Positions 37,691 to 47,774 of a stretch of DNA of 64,000 bases are shown one piece after another. The translations under genes were made by a program, and so were the position numbers. Every line of letters starts with the position of its first letter. The stretch's first letter is position 1. Under the pieces are notes generated by a model. It was not told the DNA's origin. It saw nothing but the letters and a program-made list of their open reading frames with translations, and did not search any database. Source of the stretch: Nitrobacter sp039808345 (lineage in GTDB: Bacteria; Pseudomonadota; Alphaproteobacteria; Rhizobiales; Xanthobacteraceae); NCBI RefSeq assembly GCF_047824785.1, contig NZ_CP181167.1, forward strand, positions 3,720,001-3,784,000. The letters are read 5' to 3'.

Positions 37691-38983
37691 TTAAGCCTCG
37701 AATGGGTTCTGGACCAGAATGGTATCTTCACGCTCCGGGCTGGTGGACAGCAGGGCGACCGGGCATCCCACCAGCTCCTCGATCCGGCGAACGTATTTGA
37801 TAGCCTGAGCCGGCAGGTCCGCCCATGAGCGCGCATTGGCCGTCGGCTCCTTCCAGCCCTCGACCGTTTCATAGACCGGCTCGATACGGGCCTGCGCTCC
37901 CTCTCCCGCCGGCAGATGATCGATCTCCTTGCCGTCGAGACGGTAGCCGGTGCAAACCTCGATCGTGTCAAAACCGTCGAGGATGTCGAGCTTGGTCAGC
38001 GCCAAGCCATGGATGCCGCTGGTTCGCACGGTCTGCCGTACCAGCATGGCGTCGAACCAGCCGCAACGACGTTTGCGGCCGGTGTTGACGCCGAATTCCT
38101 TGCCGCGCTGACCGATCAGCTCGCCAATCTCGTCGTTGAGTTCGGTCGGGAACGGTCCCTGGCCGACTCGCGTGGTGTAGGCCTTGCAGATACCGAGAAC
38201 GTAGCCGAGCGCGCTCGGCCCCATGCCGGTGCCGGTGGCGGCCTGGGCGGCAACGGTGTTGGAGGAGGTGACGTAAGGGTAGGTGCCGTGATCGACGTCG
38301 AGCAAGGCGCCTTGCGCGCCTTCAAACAGGATGCGCTTGCCTTCGCGGCGCTTGTGATCCAGCAGATTCCACACGCTGTCAGCATAGGGCAGCACCCGCG
38401 GCGCAATTGCGGCGAGATCCCTGAGCAGCGCACCGCCATCCACTTCCGCGATGCCGTGTCCGCGGCGCAGCGCATTGTGATGGGCGAGCAGCCGCTCGAT
38501 CTTGTGCGGCAGGGTCTGCGGGTCGGCGAGGTCCATCAGGCGGATGGCGCGGCGGCCGACCTTGTCTTCATAGGCCGGACCGATGCCGCGCTGGGTGGTG
38601 CCGATCGCCGTCGCCGCGCTGGCGTTCTCGCGCAGGCTGTCCAGTTCGCGATGAAGCGGCAGGATCAGCGTGACGTTCTCGGCAACGCGCAGGTTGTCGG
38701 GGCCGACCTTGACGCCCTGCTCCTTCAGCTTCTCGACCTCGTTGACGAAGGCTTGCGGATCGAACACGACGCCGTTGCCGATGATCGACAGCTTCGACGA
38801 GCGGACCACCCCCGAGGGCAGCAACGCCAGCTTGTAGGTATTGCCATCGATCACGAGCGTATGACCGGCATTATGGCCGCCCTGAAAGCGGACGACGATA
38901 TCCGCCTGCTCCGACAGCCAGTCGACGATCTTGCCCTTTCCTTCGTCGCCCCATTGGGCGCCGACGACGACAACGTTGGTCAT
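37691..38983 (-). CDS. purA: adenylosuccinate synthetase
   Basis: A 430-residue GTP-dependent enzyme joining IMP and aspartate in AMP synthesis. The P-loop-like GAQWGDEGKGK, VVRFQGGHNAGHTLV, TTQRGIGPAYEDK and GRKRRCGWFD motifs are all present. Length matches the family. The ATG at 38983 is the natural start. It lies about 50 bases upstream of the membrane-protein gene in transcription order. Confidence 0.97.
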   Translation of the reverse strand: MTNVVVVGAQWGDEGKGKIVDWLSEQADIVVRFQGGHNAGHTLVIDGNTYKLALLPSGVVRSSKLSIIGNGVVFDPQAFVNEVEKLKEQGVKVGPDNLRVAENVTLILPLHRELDSLRENASAATAIGTTQRGIGPAYEDKVGRRAIRLMDLADPQTLPHKIERLLAHHNALRRGHGIAEVDGGALLRDLAAIAPRVLPYADSVWNLLDHKRREGKRILFEGAQGALLDVDHGTYPYVTSSNTVAAQAATGTGMGPSALGYVLGICKAYTTRVGQGPFPTELNDEIGELIGQRGKEFGVNTGRKRRCGWFDAMLVRQTVRTSGIHGLALTKLDILDGFDTIEVCTGYRLDGKEIDHLPAGEGAQARIEPVYETVEGWKEPTANARSWADLPAQAIKYVRRIEELVGCPVALLSTSPEREDTILVQNPFEA

Positions 38984-39405
38984 TTCCGCGGAAGTTCCTT
39001 ACAAAAGTGGAGCGCGTCCATACCGACCTTCGGTCGTGAACCTCGAACCCGAAGGACGCCGGCAACTCGTGATTACCATACCCGTAATTGTCGTCATGGC
39101 GCGGGTTCGGAAGATACGCCTTGCAGGCACGCAGCAAAAATGAAGCGATCGTCCGGACCATCCCGCCAAGCGTCTCATCGGATAAAGGATGCGTGCGGTT
39201 CACGCAAGCCGGATCGGCCGTGAATGCCTCTCCAAGCCGTTGATAAATCCTGATAATCCAAACCCGGCAGTTGGACGCTTTACGCGCGGTCCCGCACCCG
39301 CCACAGTTTTCAGGCACGCTCGGTCGTCAATGTTCACGTTCCGCCGCTCAGCCGGCCAAGCCAACCGGACCGGCCAAGCCACCGGCCAAGCCAATGGGAG
39401 GAGAG

Positions 39406-40959
39406 ATGCGCCGTCTGACGATAGGCAGGGCATGCGCCGGAGCGGTGCTGCTGGCGATGCTGGCTCCCGCCGCCGCTTACGCGCGGGAGGCTGCGCCCGG
39501 CGCGCCATCGCACCTCACGGAAACCACCCCCGCCGGCCCGCGAAACGACGGCGACCAGCCCGCCGCAACCGCCGACCATCACCGGCTGCCGCCGGAGTCC
39601 ACCACCAAGCACAAGCTCGTTTTACCGGACCGCACGCTGGCCTTCACCGCGACGGCCGGCGCTATTCGCATCTTTGACGACAAAGGCGAACCGCAAGCGG
39701 ACATCGCCACGACGGCCTATCAGCTCGACGGCGCCGATCCCCGCGGCCGTCCCGTGACCTTCGTTTTCAACGGCGGTCCCGGCGCCTCTTCGGCGTGGCT
39801 GCAATTCGGCAGCAACGGCCCCTGGCGCATCGCGATGGACCGGGCGATCGCCAGCCCTTCCGTTCCCGTGCCGCTGGAGCCGAACGCGGAAACCTGGCTC
39901 GACTTCACCGATCTCGTTTTCATCGATCCGCTAGGCACCGGTTACAGCCGCATGGTGGCGCGCGGCGACGAGGCCCGGAAACGCTTCTTCACCGTCGATG
40001 GCGATGTGGACTCGATCGCGCTGGTGATCCGCCGCTGGCTGGAGAAAGCCGACCGGATGCAGTCGCCGAAATTCATCGCCGGCGAAAGCTATGGCGGCAT
40101 TCGCGGACCGAAGATCGCGCGCAATCTGCAGACCCGGCAGGGCGTCGCCGTCAAGGGGTTGATTCTGATCTCGCCGGCGCTTGATTTCAGCGACGTGCTG
40201 GGCACGGGCTTGACCCGGTTCGTGGCAAGCCTGCCGAGCATGGCGGCGGTTGCACGGGCAAAGGAAAAGAGCGAAACACTGACCCGGGCCGACATGGCCG
40301 ATGCCGAGGCCTACGCACGCGGCGAATTCCTGACCGATCTCATCAAGGGCCAGGCTGATGCGGAGGCAACGCGGCGGCTCGCCGACCGCTTCGCGACGCT
40401 GACGGGGATCGATCAGGCGGAGAGCCGCCGCCTCGCCGGACGATTCGACGTCAGCGAATTCCGCCGCGCCTTCGACCGCGAGGGCGGCAAGGTCACGGGA
40501 CGCTATGACGCCTCGGTGCTGGGGTTCGACCCCTATCCGGATTCAAGCGCCAGCAATTTCAACGACCCTTCGGAGGGACCGCTGTTGACCTCGCTGACAT
40601 CGGCGGCGTTCGAACTTCATGCGCGCAAGCTGAACTGGCGGCCGACGGGCTCCTATGAACTGCTCAGCCGTACCGTCAACCGCAAATGGGATTTCGGCAA
40701 GAACCGGTCATCCGTCGAATCGATGTCGGATATCCGCGAACTGCTCGCAGCGGACCCGCAATTCAGGCTGCTTGTCGCGCATGGATTATTCGATCTCGCG
40801 ATACCTTATTTCGCCTCCCAGATCCGTCTTGATCAATTGCCGACCTTCGGCTCGCGCGATCGCGTCAAGTTCGTGGTCTATCCCGGCGGCCACATGTTCT
40901 ATTCGCACGACGGCGCGCGCCGGTCGCTGCGCGACGAGGCGCGCGTGCTGATGAAATGA
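39406..40959 (+). CDS. secreted S10-family serine carboxypeptidase-like protein
   Basis: A 517-residue exported protein. The signal peptide is RRLTIGRACAGAVLLAMLAP with cleavage near AAAYA. The S10 fold signatures are seen: FVFNGGPGASS (oxyanion hole), FIDPLGTGYS, GESYGG with the catalytic Ser, a LFDLAIPYF block with the likely Asp, and GGHMFY with His. Enzymes of this type remove carboxy-terminal residues, mostly at acid pH. I chose the ATG at 39406, preceded by GGGAGGAG; the frame is open to 39271 through a GGCCAAGCC tandem repeat. Confidence 0.88.
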   Translation: MRRLTIGRACAGAVLLAMLAPAAAYAREAAPGAPSHLTETTPAGPRNDGDQPAATADHHRLPPESTTKHKLVLPDRTLAFTATAGAIRIFDDKGEPQADIATTAYQLDGADPRGRPVTFVFNGGPGASSAWLQFGSNGPWRIAMDRAIASPSVPVPLEPNAETWLDFTDLVFIDPLGTGYSRMVARGDEARKRFFTVDGDVDSIALVIRRWLEKADRMQSPKFIAGESYGGIRGPKIARNLQTRQGVAVKGLILISPALDFSDVLGTGLTRFVASLPSMAAVARAKEKSETLTRADMADAEAYARGEFLTDLIKGQADAEATRRLADRFATLTGIDQAESRRLAGRFDVSEFRRAFDREGGKVTGRYDASVLGFDPYPDSSASNFNDPSEGPLLTSLTSAAFELHARKLNWRPTGSYELLSRTVNRKWDFGKNRSSVESMSDIRELLAADPQFRLLVAHGLFDLAIPYFASQIRLDQLPTFGSRDRVKFVVYPGGHMFYSHDGARRSLRDEARVLMK

Positions 40960-41011
40960 GGCAACACCACACCGATTAGCCGCCGATCGGGCACGTCCGT
41001 GCTTCCGCCGG

Positions 41012-42601
41012 TCAGAACGTCAGCGCCTTGGCCTGCCTGACCTGCGGCAACGCCTGCACCTTGGCGAGAACGTTCTCAGGCACGCCGCCATCGACCTCGA
41101 CCAGCGCGATGGCATCGCCGCCCTGGCTGTGACGGCCGAGGTTGAAGGTCGCGATGTTGACGCCCGCGTCGCCCAGCAGCGAGGCGAACTTGCCGATGAA
41201 TCCCGGTCTGTCCTCATTGGTGACGTAGATCATCGACTTGCCGAACTCGGCGTCGACGCGGATGCCCTTGATGTCGACGAGGCGCGGATGGCCATCGGCG
41301 TACACCGTTCCCGACACCGAACGCTCCTGCCGTTCCGTGAAGACCGTGACCGTGATCAGGCTTTCGTAGTCGCTCTGCGCGGCGCGCACGACCTCGTCCA
41401 CCACCATGCCGCGCTCCTTGGCGACGACCGGCGCGGACACCACATTGACATCGCCCAGCATCGGCCGCAGCAGGCCCGACAGCGCCGCCGACGTGAGCGC
41501 CTTGATTTTCATTTCGGCGACCTGTCCCTCATAGGTGATCGTCACCTTGGATATTCCGGTCTCGGTGAGCTGGCCCGCGAAGGAGCCGAGCTTTTCCGCA
41601 AGCTCTACGAACGGCTTCAGCTTCGGCGCTTCTTCCGCCGTGATCGAAGGGAAGTTGAGAGCATTGGTGATCGCGCCGGTGAGCAGATAGTCCGACATCT
41701 GTTCGGCGACCTGAAGCGCGACATTCTCCTGTGCTTCGGTGGTGGAAGCGCCGAGATGCGGCGTGCAGATCACGTTGGGATGGCCGAACAGCACGTTCCC
41801 GGTCGCCGGCTCCTCGACGAACACGTCGAACGCCGCGCCCGCCACCTGCTTGGCGTTGAGCGCATCGGCCAGAGCCTGCTCATCGACCAGACCGCCGCGC
41901 GCGCAGTTGATGATGCGCACGCCTTTCTTCATCCTGGCGATAGCGGCGGCGTCGATGATGTTGCGGGTCTTGTCGGTGAGCGGCGTATGCAGCGTGATGA
42001 AGTCGGCGCGCTTGAACAGATCATCGAGCTCGACCTTCTCCACGCCGATATCCTTGGCCCGTTCCGGCGACAGGAAGGGATCGAACGCGACCACCTTCAT
42101 CTTCAGACCGAGCGCGCGATCCGCGACGATCGAGCCGATATTGCCGCAACCGATCACGCCGAGCGTCTTGCCCGTGATCTCGACGCCCATGAAGCGATTC
42201 TTCTCCCACTTGCCGGCCTGGGTCGAGGCATCGGCGGCCGGGATCTCGCGCGCCAGCGCCAGCATCAAGGTGATCGCGTGTTCGGCGGTCGTGATCGAAT
42301 TGCCGAAGGGCGTGTTCATCACGATGACGCCCTTGGCGGTCGCGGCCGGAATCTCGACGTTGTCGACGCCGATGCCTGCACGGCCGATCACCTTCAGTCT
42401 CTTGGCGTTGGCGAGAATCTTCGCGGTCGCCTTGGTGGCCGAGCGGATGGCAAGGCCGTCATAGTCGCCGATGATCTCGGCGAGCTTGTCCTTATCCTTG
42501 CCGAGCGCGGGCTGGAAATCGACCTCGATGCCGCGATCCTTGAATATCTGCACGGCGGCGGGGCTGAGAGCGTCAGAGATGAGAACTTTCGGTTTGGTCA
42601 T
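41012..42601 (-). CDS. serA: D-3-phosphoglycerate dehydrogenase
   Basis: A 529-residue enzyme of the long, type I kind that commits 3-phosphoglycerate to serine. It shows the NAD-binding GVIGCGNIGSIVADRA, the NCARGGLVDE and PHLGAST blocks with the catalytic His, an intervening (ASB) domain, and a closing ACT domain (FIGKFASLLGDAGVNIATFN) for feedback control by serine. The ATG at 42601 starts MTKPKVLISD; the open frame upstream runs through a repeat and is not coding. serC lies upstream on the same strand, so the two form a serine operon. Confidence 0.97.
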   Translation of the reverse strand: MTKPKVLISDALSPAAVQIFKDRGIEVDFQPALGKDKDKLAEIIGDYDGLAIRSATKATAKILANAKRLKVIGRAGIGVDNVEIPAATAKGVIVMNTPFGNSITTAEHAITLMLALAREIPAADASTQAGKWEKNRFMGVEITGKTLGVIGCGNIGSIVADRALGLKMKVVAFDPFLSPERAKDIGVEKVELDDLFKRADFITLHTPLTDKTRNIIDAAAIARMKKGVRIINCARGGLVDEQALADALNAKQVAGAAFDVFVEEPATGNVLFGHPNVICTPHLGASTTEAQENVALQVAEQMSDYLLTGAITNALNFPSITAEEAPKLKPFVELAEKLGSFAGQLTETGISKVTITYEGQVAEMKIKALTSAALSGLLRPMLGDVNVVSAPVVAKERGMVVDEVVRAAQSDYESLITVTVFTERQERSVSGTVYADGHPRLVDIKGIRVDAEFGKSMIYVTNEDRPGFIGKFASLLGDAGVNIATFNLGRHSQGGDAIALVEVDGGVPENVLAKVQALPQVRQAKALTF

Positions 42602-42607
42602 GATGTT

Positions 42608-42720
42608 GTCCTCCGCCCTCCCCTTGAGGGGAGGGTCGGCGCGCAGCGCCGGGATGGGGTGAATGGGTTGCAAGTCGCTTGGGTCATCTCCTTCTCCCCG
42701 TTCTGACGGGGAGAGGAAAA
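42608..42720. repeat. GC hairpins in the serC-serA gap
   Basis: CCTCCCCTTGAGGGGAGG is an almost perfect inverted repeat, followed by CGGCGCGCAGCGCCG; a second hairpin CTCCCCGTTCTGACGGGGAG lies at about 42692-42711. A related CCTCCCGTTGGGGGGAGG stands upstream of serC (43922-43939). This is another small palindromic repeat type common in this group. Confidence 0.6.
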
Positions 42721-42725
42721 AAGCA

Positions 42726-43898
42726 TCACGCCGCTTTCGCAAGCGAAGCCTTGGTCTCGGCGAAGGCCCAGTCGATCCATTGCGTCAGCAGCGCGACATT
42801 GCTTGCTTCCACCGTCGCGCCGCACCAGATGCGCAGTCCCGGCGGCGCATCACGGTAGTAGCCGAAATCATAACCGGCGCCTTCCTTCTCGACCGCGGCA
42901 ACGAGTTTCTTGGCGAAATCGGCCTGGGCTTCCGGCGGCAACGACGTGATCGTGGGATCAACGACCTTCAGGCAGACTGACGTGTTGGAACGGATCGCCG
43001 GATCGGCCGCAAGGAAATCGATCCACGGCGTCTTCGCAACCCAGTCGCTCAACACTTTGGTATTGGCGTCGGCGCGCGCGATCATGCCCTTGAGACCGCC
43101 GACCGACCTTGCCCAGTTCAGCGCATCGAGATAGTCCTCGACGCACAGCATCGACGGCGTGTTGATGGTCTCTCCGGTGAAGATGCCGTCGATCAGCTTG
43201 CCGCCCTTGGTCATGCGGAAAATCTTCGGCATCGGCCACGGCGGCGTGTAGCTCTCAAGCCGGGCCACGGCGCGCGGAGACAGAATCAGCATGCCATGCG
43301 CCGCCTCGCCGCCCAGCGCCTTCTGCCAGGAGAAGGTCACGACGTCGAGCTTGGGCCAATCGAGCGGCTGCGCGAAAGCGGCTGACGTCGCGTCGCAAAT
43401 CGTAAGACCCTCACGCGTGGCGCTGATCCAGTCCGCGTTCGGCACGCGCACGCCGGACGTGGTTCCGTTCCAGGTGAAGACGATATCGGAGGCGGGGTCG
43501 GCCTTGGCGAGATCTGGAATCTCGCCGTAACCCGCGGTGAGCCTGGTGACGTCCTTCAGCTTCAGCTGCTTGATGACATCGGTGATCCAGCCCTCGCCGA
43601 AAGACTCCCAGGCGATCGCCGTCACCGGGCACGCGCCGAGCAGAGACCATAAGGCCATCTCGACCGCGCCGGTGTCGGACGCCGGCACGATGCCGATCCT
43701 GTAGTCGGCCGGAATCTCCAGAACCTCACGCGTCAGATCGATCGCGAGTTTCAGGCGCGCCTTGCCGATCTTCGCACGATGCGAACGGCCGAGAGCTGCG
43801 TCCTTGAGATTCTGGGGGGTCCAGCCGGGGCGCTTGGCGCAAGGGCCGGAAGAAAAATGCGGCACGTCGGGCCGCGAAGCAGGCTTCGCAACGGTCAT
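42726..43898 (-). CDS. serC: phosphoserine aminotransferase
   Basis: A 390-residue PLP enzyme that turns 3-phosphohydroxypyruvate into phosphoserine. The PLP lysine lies in TFSWQKALGGEAAHG; FTWNGTTSGVRVPN and the start PHFSSGPCAKRPGW are typical of the alphaproteobacterial form. Length is normal for that group. The ATG at 43898 is followed by coding sequence at once. It lies upstream of serA with about 124 bases of hairpin-rich spacer. Confidence 0.96.
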   Translation of the reverse strand: MTVAKPASRPDVPHFSSGPCAKRPGWTPQNLKDAALGRSHRAKIGKARLKLAIDLTREVLEIPADYRIGIVPASDTGAVEMALWSLLGACPVTAIAWESFGEGWITDVIKQLKLKDVTRLTAGYGEIPDLAKADPASDIVFTWNGTTSGVRVPNADWISATREGLTICDATSAAFAQPLDWPKLDVVTFSWQKALGGEAAHGMLILSPRAVARLESYTPPWPMPKIFRMTKGGKLIDGIFTGETINTPSMLCVEDYLDALNWARSVGGLKGMIARADANTKVLSDWVAKTPWIDFLAADPAIRSNTSVCLKVVDPTITSLPPEAQADFAKKLVAAVEKEGAGYDFGYYRDAPPGLRIWCGATVEASNVALLTQWIDWAFAETKASLAKAA

Positions 43899-43995
43899 GA
43901 TCTATCCTTCCAGATAGCAAGCCTCCCGTTGGGGGGAGGTGTCCCGCCGCTGTGGATATGGGAATCAAGCGATTTCGTCAAGAATATTCCCGGTA

Positions 43996-44099
43996 GAGCG
44001 TTTTCAAGCGAAGTGGGCACCGGTTCGCGTGAAGAAAACGCGTCAAAGCAATAATCTAGAGCCTCGCTTCTGATTCCATCAGAAGCGAACATGCTCTAG
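43996..44099. repeat. interspersed repeat, complete-looking B-type copy
   Basis: Begins TAGAGCGTTTTCAAGCGAAG, contains ACCGGTTCGCGTGAAGAAAA, and ends with a second half CGCTTCTGAT-TCC-ATCAGAAGCG hairpin and ATGCTCTAG. This is the clearest full example: both ends are TAGAGC/GCTCTA inverted. Confidence 0.85.
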
Positions 44100-44192
44100 C
44101 GACGGCTGATCGCCGCGCCCCCGCCTGCAAAACCTGCTACGCCAAGACCTTCTACGCGAAGTGTCGTCCTCCCACCGAAAAGCACGTCGGAA

Positions 44193-45023
44193 TCAGAACC
44201 TGTAGCCCGCGCCGGCGCGCACGGTGTTGACGATGGTGTCCACCGGCGCCGTGAACCGCAAGAATTCCCATTCGGCACGCAGGAACAGACCATCGACGAT
44301 CATCATATCGATGCCGAGTCCGGCCGCGTAGCCGTAGATGAAATGCGCATTGGCGTTATCGGACAAGGAGCCGGCGCCTGCCAGGTTGGGAAGCGGTGGA
44401 ATCTGCGTACCAACATACTGATAGCGCGAACTGTAACTTACGTTACGCTGGATATCGGCCCGCCCCATCGCGACGCCGCCAAAGGCGTATGGCAGGAAGC
44501 AGCCGAACGAATACCCCGCACGGACCCGGAGCGAACCAAAATCCGTGATCTGCATAGAGGCGTTCGATTGTACGAACGCCGACGTCAGATAATCGGTCGG
44601 GTAATTGAACGATCGGCCCTGGCTTCCGCCCGATGCACCGAAGAACTTGCCATGAGTGTAGTTGAGTTCGACACCATAGACGACATCTTCCGACTGCAGG
44701 TTGTAGCCGAGGAACCCGCCAAACCCCTCGTTCCGGATCGATGTCGTTTGGCCCAATGGCCAGGTCGAAAGATGATACTGACTTTCGATATCGACGTTGT
44801 TCAGCAATCGCTCCAGCAACTCTTTTCCGGAGTTCTTGAAATCCATGTCGGCCGAGCCGTAGCTTGCCTGGCCGCCGATATAAAACCCCTGCCACACCGT
44901 CCGCACCGTGCTGAGGCTCGGCGGCTGCGATCCGCGCAAGAATGGAAGGTCATCGGGCATATCGGCTGCGTACGCGCCCTGCGCTGCTCCGCAAATGACC
45001 GTCGCCAGCAGAAGTCTACGCAT
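44193..45023 (-). CDS. outer-membrane beta-barrel protein (opacity-porin/Omp25-31-like)
   Basis: A 276-residue exported protein. A signal peptide (RRLLLATVICGAAQGAYAAD) precedes alternating beta-strand pattern such as GFYIGGQASYGSADMDF, SLRVRAGYSF and FLRAEWEFLRFT, and it ends in a Phe (GAGYRF), the usual outer-membrane assembly signal. Long loops contain two Cys-poor, Asn/Ser-rich stretches. I start at the ATG at 45023; the frame is open 8 codons more. The neighbouring gene encodes another barrel of similar style but low similarity. Confidence 0.82.
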   Translation of the reverse strand: MRRLLLATVICGAAQGAYAADMPDDLPFLRGSQPPSLSTVRTVWQGFYIGGQASYGSADMDFKNSGKELLERLLNNVDIESQYHLSTWPLGQTTSIRNEGFGGFLGYNLQSEDVVYGVELNYTHGKFFGASGGSQGRSFNYPTDYLTSAFVQSNASMQITDFGSLRVRAGYSFGCFLPYAFGGVAMGRADIQRNVSYSSRYQYVGTQIPPLPNLAGAGSLSDNANAHFIYGYAAGLGIDMMIVDGLFLRAEWEFLRFTAPVDTIVNTVRAGAGYRF

Positions 45024-45175
45024 CGTGAACGCTCCATCGACCACCAACTTGGATAATGGCGATCATCGCCTGTTAACCTTAACCAATGGTTGTTGCGCGA
45101 GGTGATGCGTTTACATTGCCGACAAAATGTTGGCGTGCGCGGCCTCTTGCGGCAGTCGGACTCGAGCACACGAAA

Positions 45176-45207
45176 ACAAAACGGCGCGGGAAATCCCGCG
45201 CCGTTTT
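45176..45207 (-). terminator. bidirectional intrinsic terminator
   Basis: AAACGGCGCGGG (45179-45190) pairs with CCCGCGCCGTTTT (45195-45207) around AAAT. On the minus strand the stem is followed by TTTTGTTTTC. It ends the beta-barrel gene that stops at 45233. Confidence 0.85.
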
Positions 45208-45232
45208 GAGCCGTCAAGATTTAGGATATGGC

Positions 45233-46090
45233 TCAGCCCTTGGTCACAAGCGGCGGCGGCGCATAGGCCGGCGGGCTGTTGAAGTACCAGCGCACACCAA
45301 GTCTCAGGTCGTGCGAGGTGATATCGTTGAACTGCATCGGAACACCGCGGGTGAACCCCGTATAGGTCGAGACCGGACCGGTCGTGCCCCTGCCGAGATT
45401 GACGTAGCTGTAGCCCAGTTCGAGCGCAAGGCCCGGAGTGACCTGGTAGGCCAGACCAGCATGCGCCGCCCAGGCGAAATTCCATGTCGAGGCCGCCGGC
45501 GCGAGCGCAGCACTCGGATACGTGCCCCAACCAAATCCGATATTATTGACCATGCCGACGTCAGTGTAGTTCGCGATGGTTACACGCGCCGCGCCAACGC
45601 CGGCGCCGATGAACGGCGTGATACCCCACCAGGTGCCGAGATCGACATAGGCGTTCGCGAGCACGAGCCATTCCGACTTGGCGGCATTGTAATTGTTCAC
45701 ACCGTTTCCGACCACGCCTCCACCAACCGGATAAGTCAGAATATCGGTACCCTTGAAGTTCGCGTTGCCACGATACTGCCCGGTGATATCGCCACGGAAC
45801 CAGTTGTTGAACTGATAACCGACGCCGACGCCGTAGATGCCGGCGGCGTCAAAAGCGGTGGTTTGTTCATGCGACAGGAGTTGCGCGTTGCGGCCATCCG
45901 CCATCGCAATGTTCCGCACACGCTGGTTGCTGAATCCGATATCGCCTCGCAGATACCAGCCGCCGAAATCGACGATCGGCGGGACGAAGTATGGCGGAGG
46001 TGGCGGCGCGATGGGCAGGTCGGCTGCGAACGCGGCCGATGTGAACAGCGATGCCGCTCCGGCGGCGACGAGCAATTTTACACTACGCAT
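45233..46090 (-). CDS. outer-membrane beta-barrel protein (Omp31-like)
   Basis: A 285-residue exported protein. The signal peptide (VKLLVAAGAASLFTSAAFAA) is followed by a Pro-rich stretch PIAPPPPPYFVPP and a WYLRGDIGFSNQ strand typical of Omp31/Omp25-type porin-like barrels in Rhizobiales. Later strands include GVGVGYQFNNWFRGDITGQY and LRLGVRWYF. The tail after the last aromatic strand is Pro-rich (PPAYAPPPLVTKG), which is unusual for barrels that normally end in an aromatic residue but common in this family. A strong terminator follows. Confidence 0.85.
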   Translation of the reverse strand: MRSVKLLVAAGAASLFTSAAFAADLPIAPPPPPYFVPPIVDFGGWYLRGDIGFSNQRVRNIAMADGRNAQLLSHEQTTAFDAAGIYGVGVGYQFNNWFRGDITGQYRGNANFKGTDILTYPVGGGVVGNGVNNYNAAKSEWLVLANAYVDLGTWWGITPFIGAGVGAARVTIANYTDVGMVNNIGFGWGTYPSAALAPAASTWNFAWAAHAGLAYQVTPGLALELGYSYVNLGRGTTGPVSTYTGFTRGVPMQFNDITSHDLRLGVRWYFNSPPAYAPPPLVTKG

Positions 46091-46264
46091 CGGTTTCGTC
46101 CCTTTGTGCCGTGAGGTAATGCTGCCCCACTCCGATTTAGGAGGGACGATGACACCGAATACTTAAGAGCTGCTTAACCCTAATTTTTAAGGTTGATTTT
46201 TGGTGAGTTTCTTACGCGCGGCGAGCGGGTGGCCTGCCCACGCAAGTTCATCATGCGGCGGCGT

Positions 46265-47509
46265 TTACACTTGCCGGGTTTTCGGCATTTTCGGCAGGAA
46301 CATCGCCAGCAGCCCGATCGCCGGCAGGAACGCACAGACCCGATAGACAAACTCGATGCCCTTCGCGTCCGCGACCTCGCCCAGCAGCGCGGCGCCGATT
46401 CCCGCCGCACCGAACGCGAAGCCGAAAAACATGCCTGAGATCATGCCGAGCCGGTGCGGCATCAATTCCTGCGCGAAGACGATGATCGCGGGCATCGCGG
46501 ACGAAAGGATGACGCCGATAACAACCGTCAGCGCCACCGTGCCGGCGAGATTCGCGAACGGCAGCAGCAGGGTGAACGGCAACACACCGAGAATCGACAG
46601 CCAGATCACATAGCGGCGTCCGAAGCGATCGCCGATCGGACCACCGAAATACACGCCAATGGCGACGGCGCCGAGAAACACGAACAGCAAAAGCTGTGAT
46701 GTCTGCGTCGAGACATGAAACTTCTCGATCAGATAGAAAGTGTAATAGCTCGTCAGGCTCGACATGTAGATGAACTTCGAGAATACCAGCACGATCAGGA
46801 TTGCCAGTGCGACGGTGGTTCGTGCGCGCGTCGGCGCCTCCGGCGACCGGATATGCGCCGCGCTCCTGCGAGGCACAATCCTCGGCCTGTACCAGCGGCC
46901 GATCTGAACCAGCAGCACGATCGCGACAAAGGCGATCGACGAAAACCACGCGATGCTCGGCTGCCCGAACGGCACGATGATCAGAGCCGCCAGGAGCGGC
47001 CCCATCGCCGCGCCGAAATTTCCTCCGACCTGAAAAACCGATTGCGCGAAGCCGTAGCGGCCGCCGGACGCCATCCGCGCGATGCGCGCGGACTCCGGAT
47101 GAAACACAGCGGAGCCAAGGCCGATCAGCGCGGCAGCGACAAGAATCATGGCGTAGGAATGAGCGACACTGAGCAGCAGCAATCCCACGAATGTAGATCC
47201 CATGCCGACCGCGAGCGAGAATGGCTGAGGCTTGCTGTCCGTGACGTAACCCACCACGGGTTGCAGCAGCGACGCCGTGACGTGAAACGCCAGCGTGATC
47301 ATTCCGATCTGCGCGAAGTCGAGCGCGTAATTCTCCTTCAGGATCGGATAGACCGATGGGATCAGCGACTGCATGGTGTCGTTGAGAAAATGCGAGAAGC
47401 TGATGCCGCCGAGCACGATATACGCCGGCCCCGCGGCAGCCTTTTCCGCGATCCCGGAAACCACCACCGGCGCGACCAGCGTTTCTTCGGAAATGACAGG
47501 CTTGTCCAC
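46265..47509 (-). CDS. MFS transporter, fosmidomycin-resistance (Fsr)-like
   Basis: A 414-residue transporter with about 12 membrane segments. The start GGISFSHFLNDTMQSLIPSV and the cytoplasmic loop GGRYGFAQSVFQVGGNFG are characteristic of the Fsr group; the GDRFGRR loop is the MFS motif of the second half. Fsr exports fosmidomycin in E. coli; here the natural substrate is not known. The ATG at 47509 is the likely start. It stands alone, with an interspersed repeat upstream. Confidence 0.88.
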   Translation of the reverse strand: MDKPVISEETLVAPVVVSGIAEKAAAGPAYIVLGGISFSHFLNDTMQSLIPSVYPILKENYALDFAQIGMITLAFHVTASLLQPVVGYVTDSKPQPFSLAVGMGSTFVGLLLLSVAHSYAMILVAAALIGLGSAVFHPESARIARMASGGRYGFAQSVFQVGGNFGAAMGPLLAALIIVPFGQPSIAWFSSIAFVAIVLLVQIGRWYRPRIVPRRSAAHIRSPEAPTRARTTVALAILIVLVFSKFIYMSSLTSYYTFYLIEKFHVSTQTSQLLLFVFLGAVAIGVYFGGPIGDRFGRRYVIWLSILGVLPFTLLLPFANLAGTVALTVVIGVILSSAMPAIIVFAQELMPHRLGMISGMFFGFAFGAAGIGAALLGEVADAKGIEFVYRVCAFLPAIGLLAMFLPKMPKTRQV

Positions 47510-47544
47510 GGGCCGTTTTCCGGTTGTTGCAACCCGCGTCTGTT

Positions 47545-47657
47545 ATAGCGTTTTCGAGCGAAGTGGATACCGGTTCGCGCGAAGGAACACGTCAGATCAA
47601 ATCAGCGAGCCCCGAATCATGGAGCCCGCTTTTAATTCCGTCAGCAGTGGAAAATCT
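47545..47657. repeat. interspersed repeat upstream of the MFS gene
   Basis: Starts TAGCGTTTTCGAGCGAAGTG, contains ATACCGGTTCGCGCGAAGGA, and ends in a decayed TTTTAATTCCGTCAGCAGTG arm. It is a B-type copy with several changes in its second half. Confidence 0.8.
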
Positions 47658-47774
47658 TCACGATGAGATACCGGCCCGGCCAACCCGCGACCGGTTACAA
47701 TAGCAGGGACGCATACGCATCCGAAAATGTTTGCCACAGAGCCTTGACGGCAAAGGTTCCGGTTCTACCGGCTT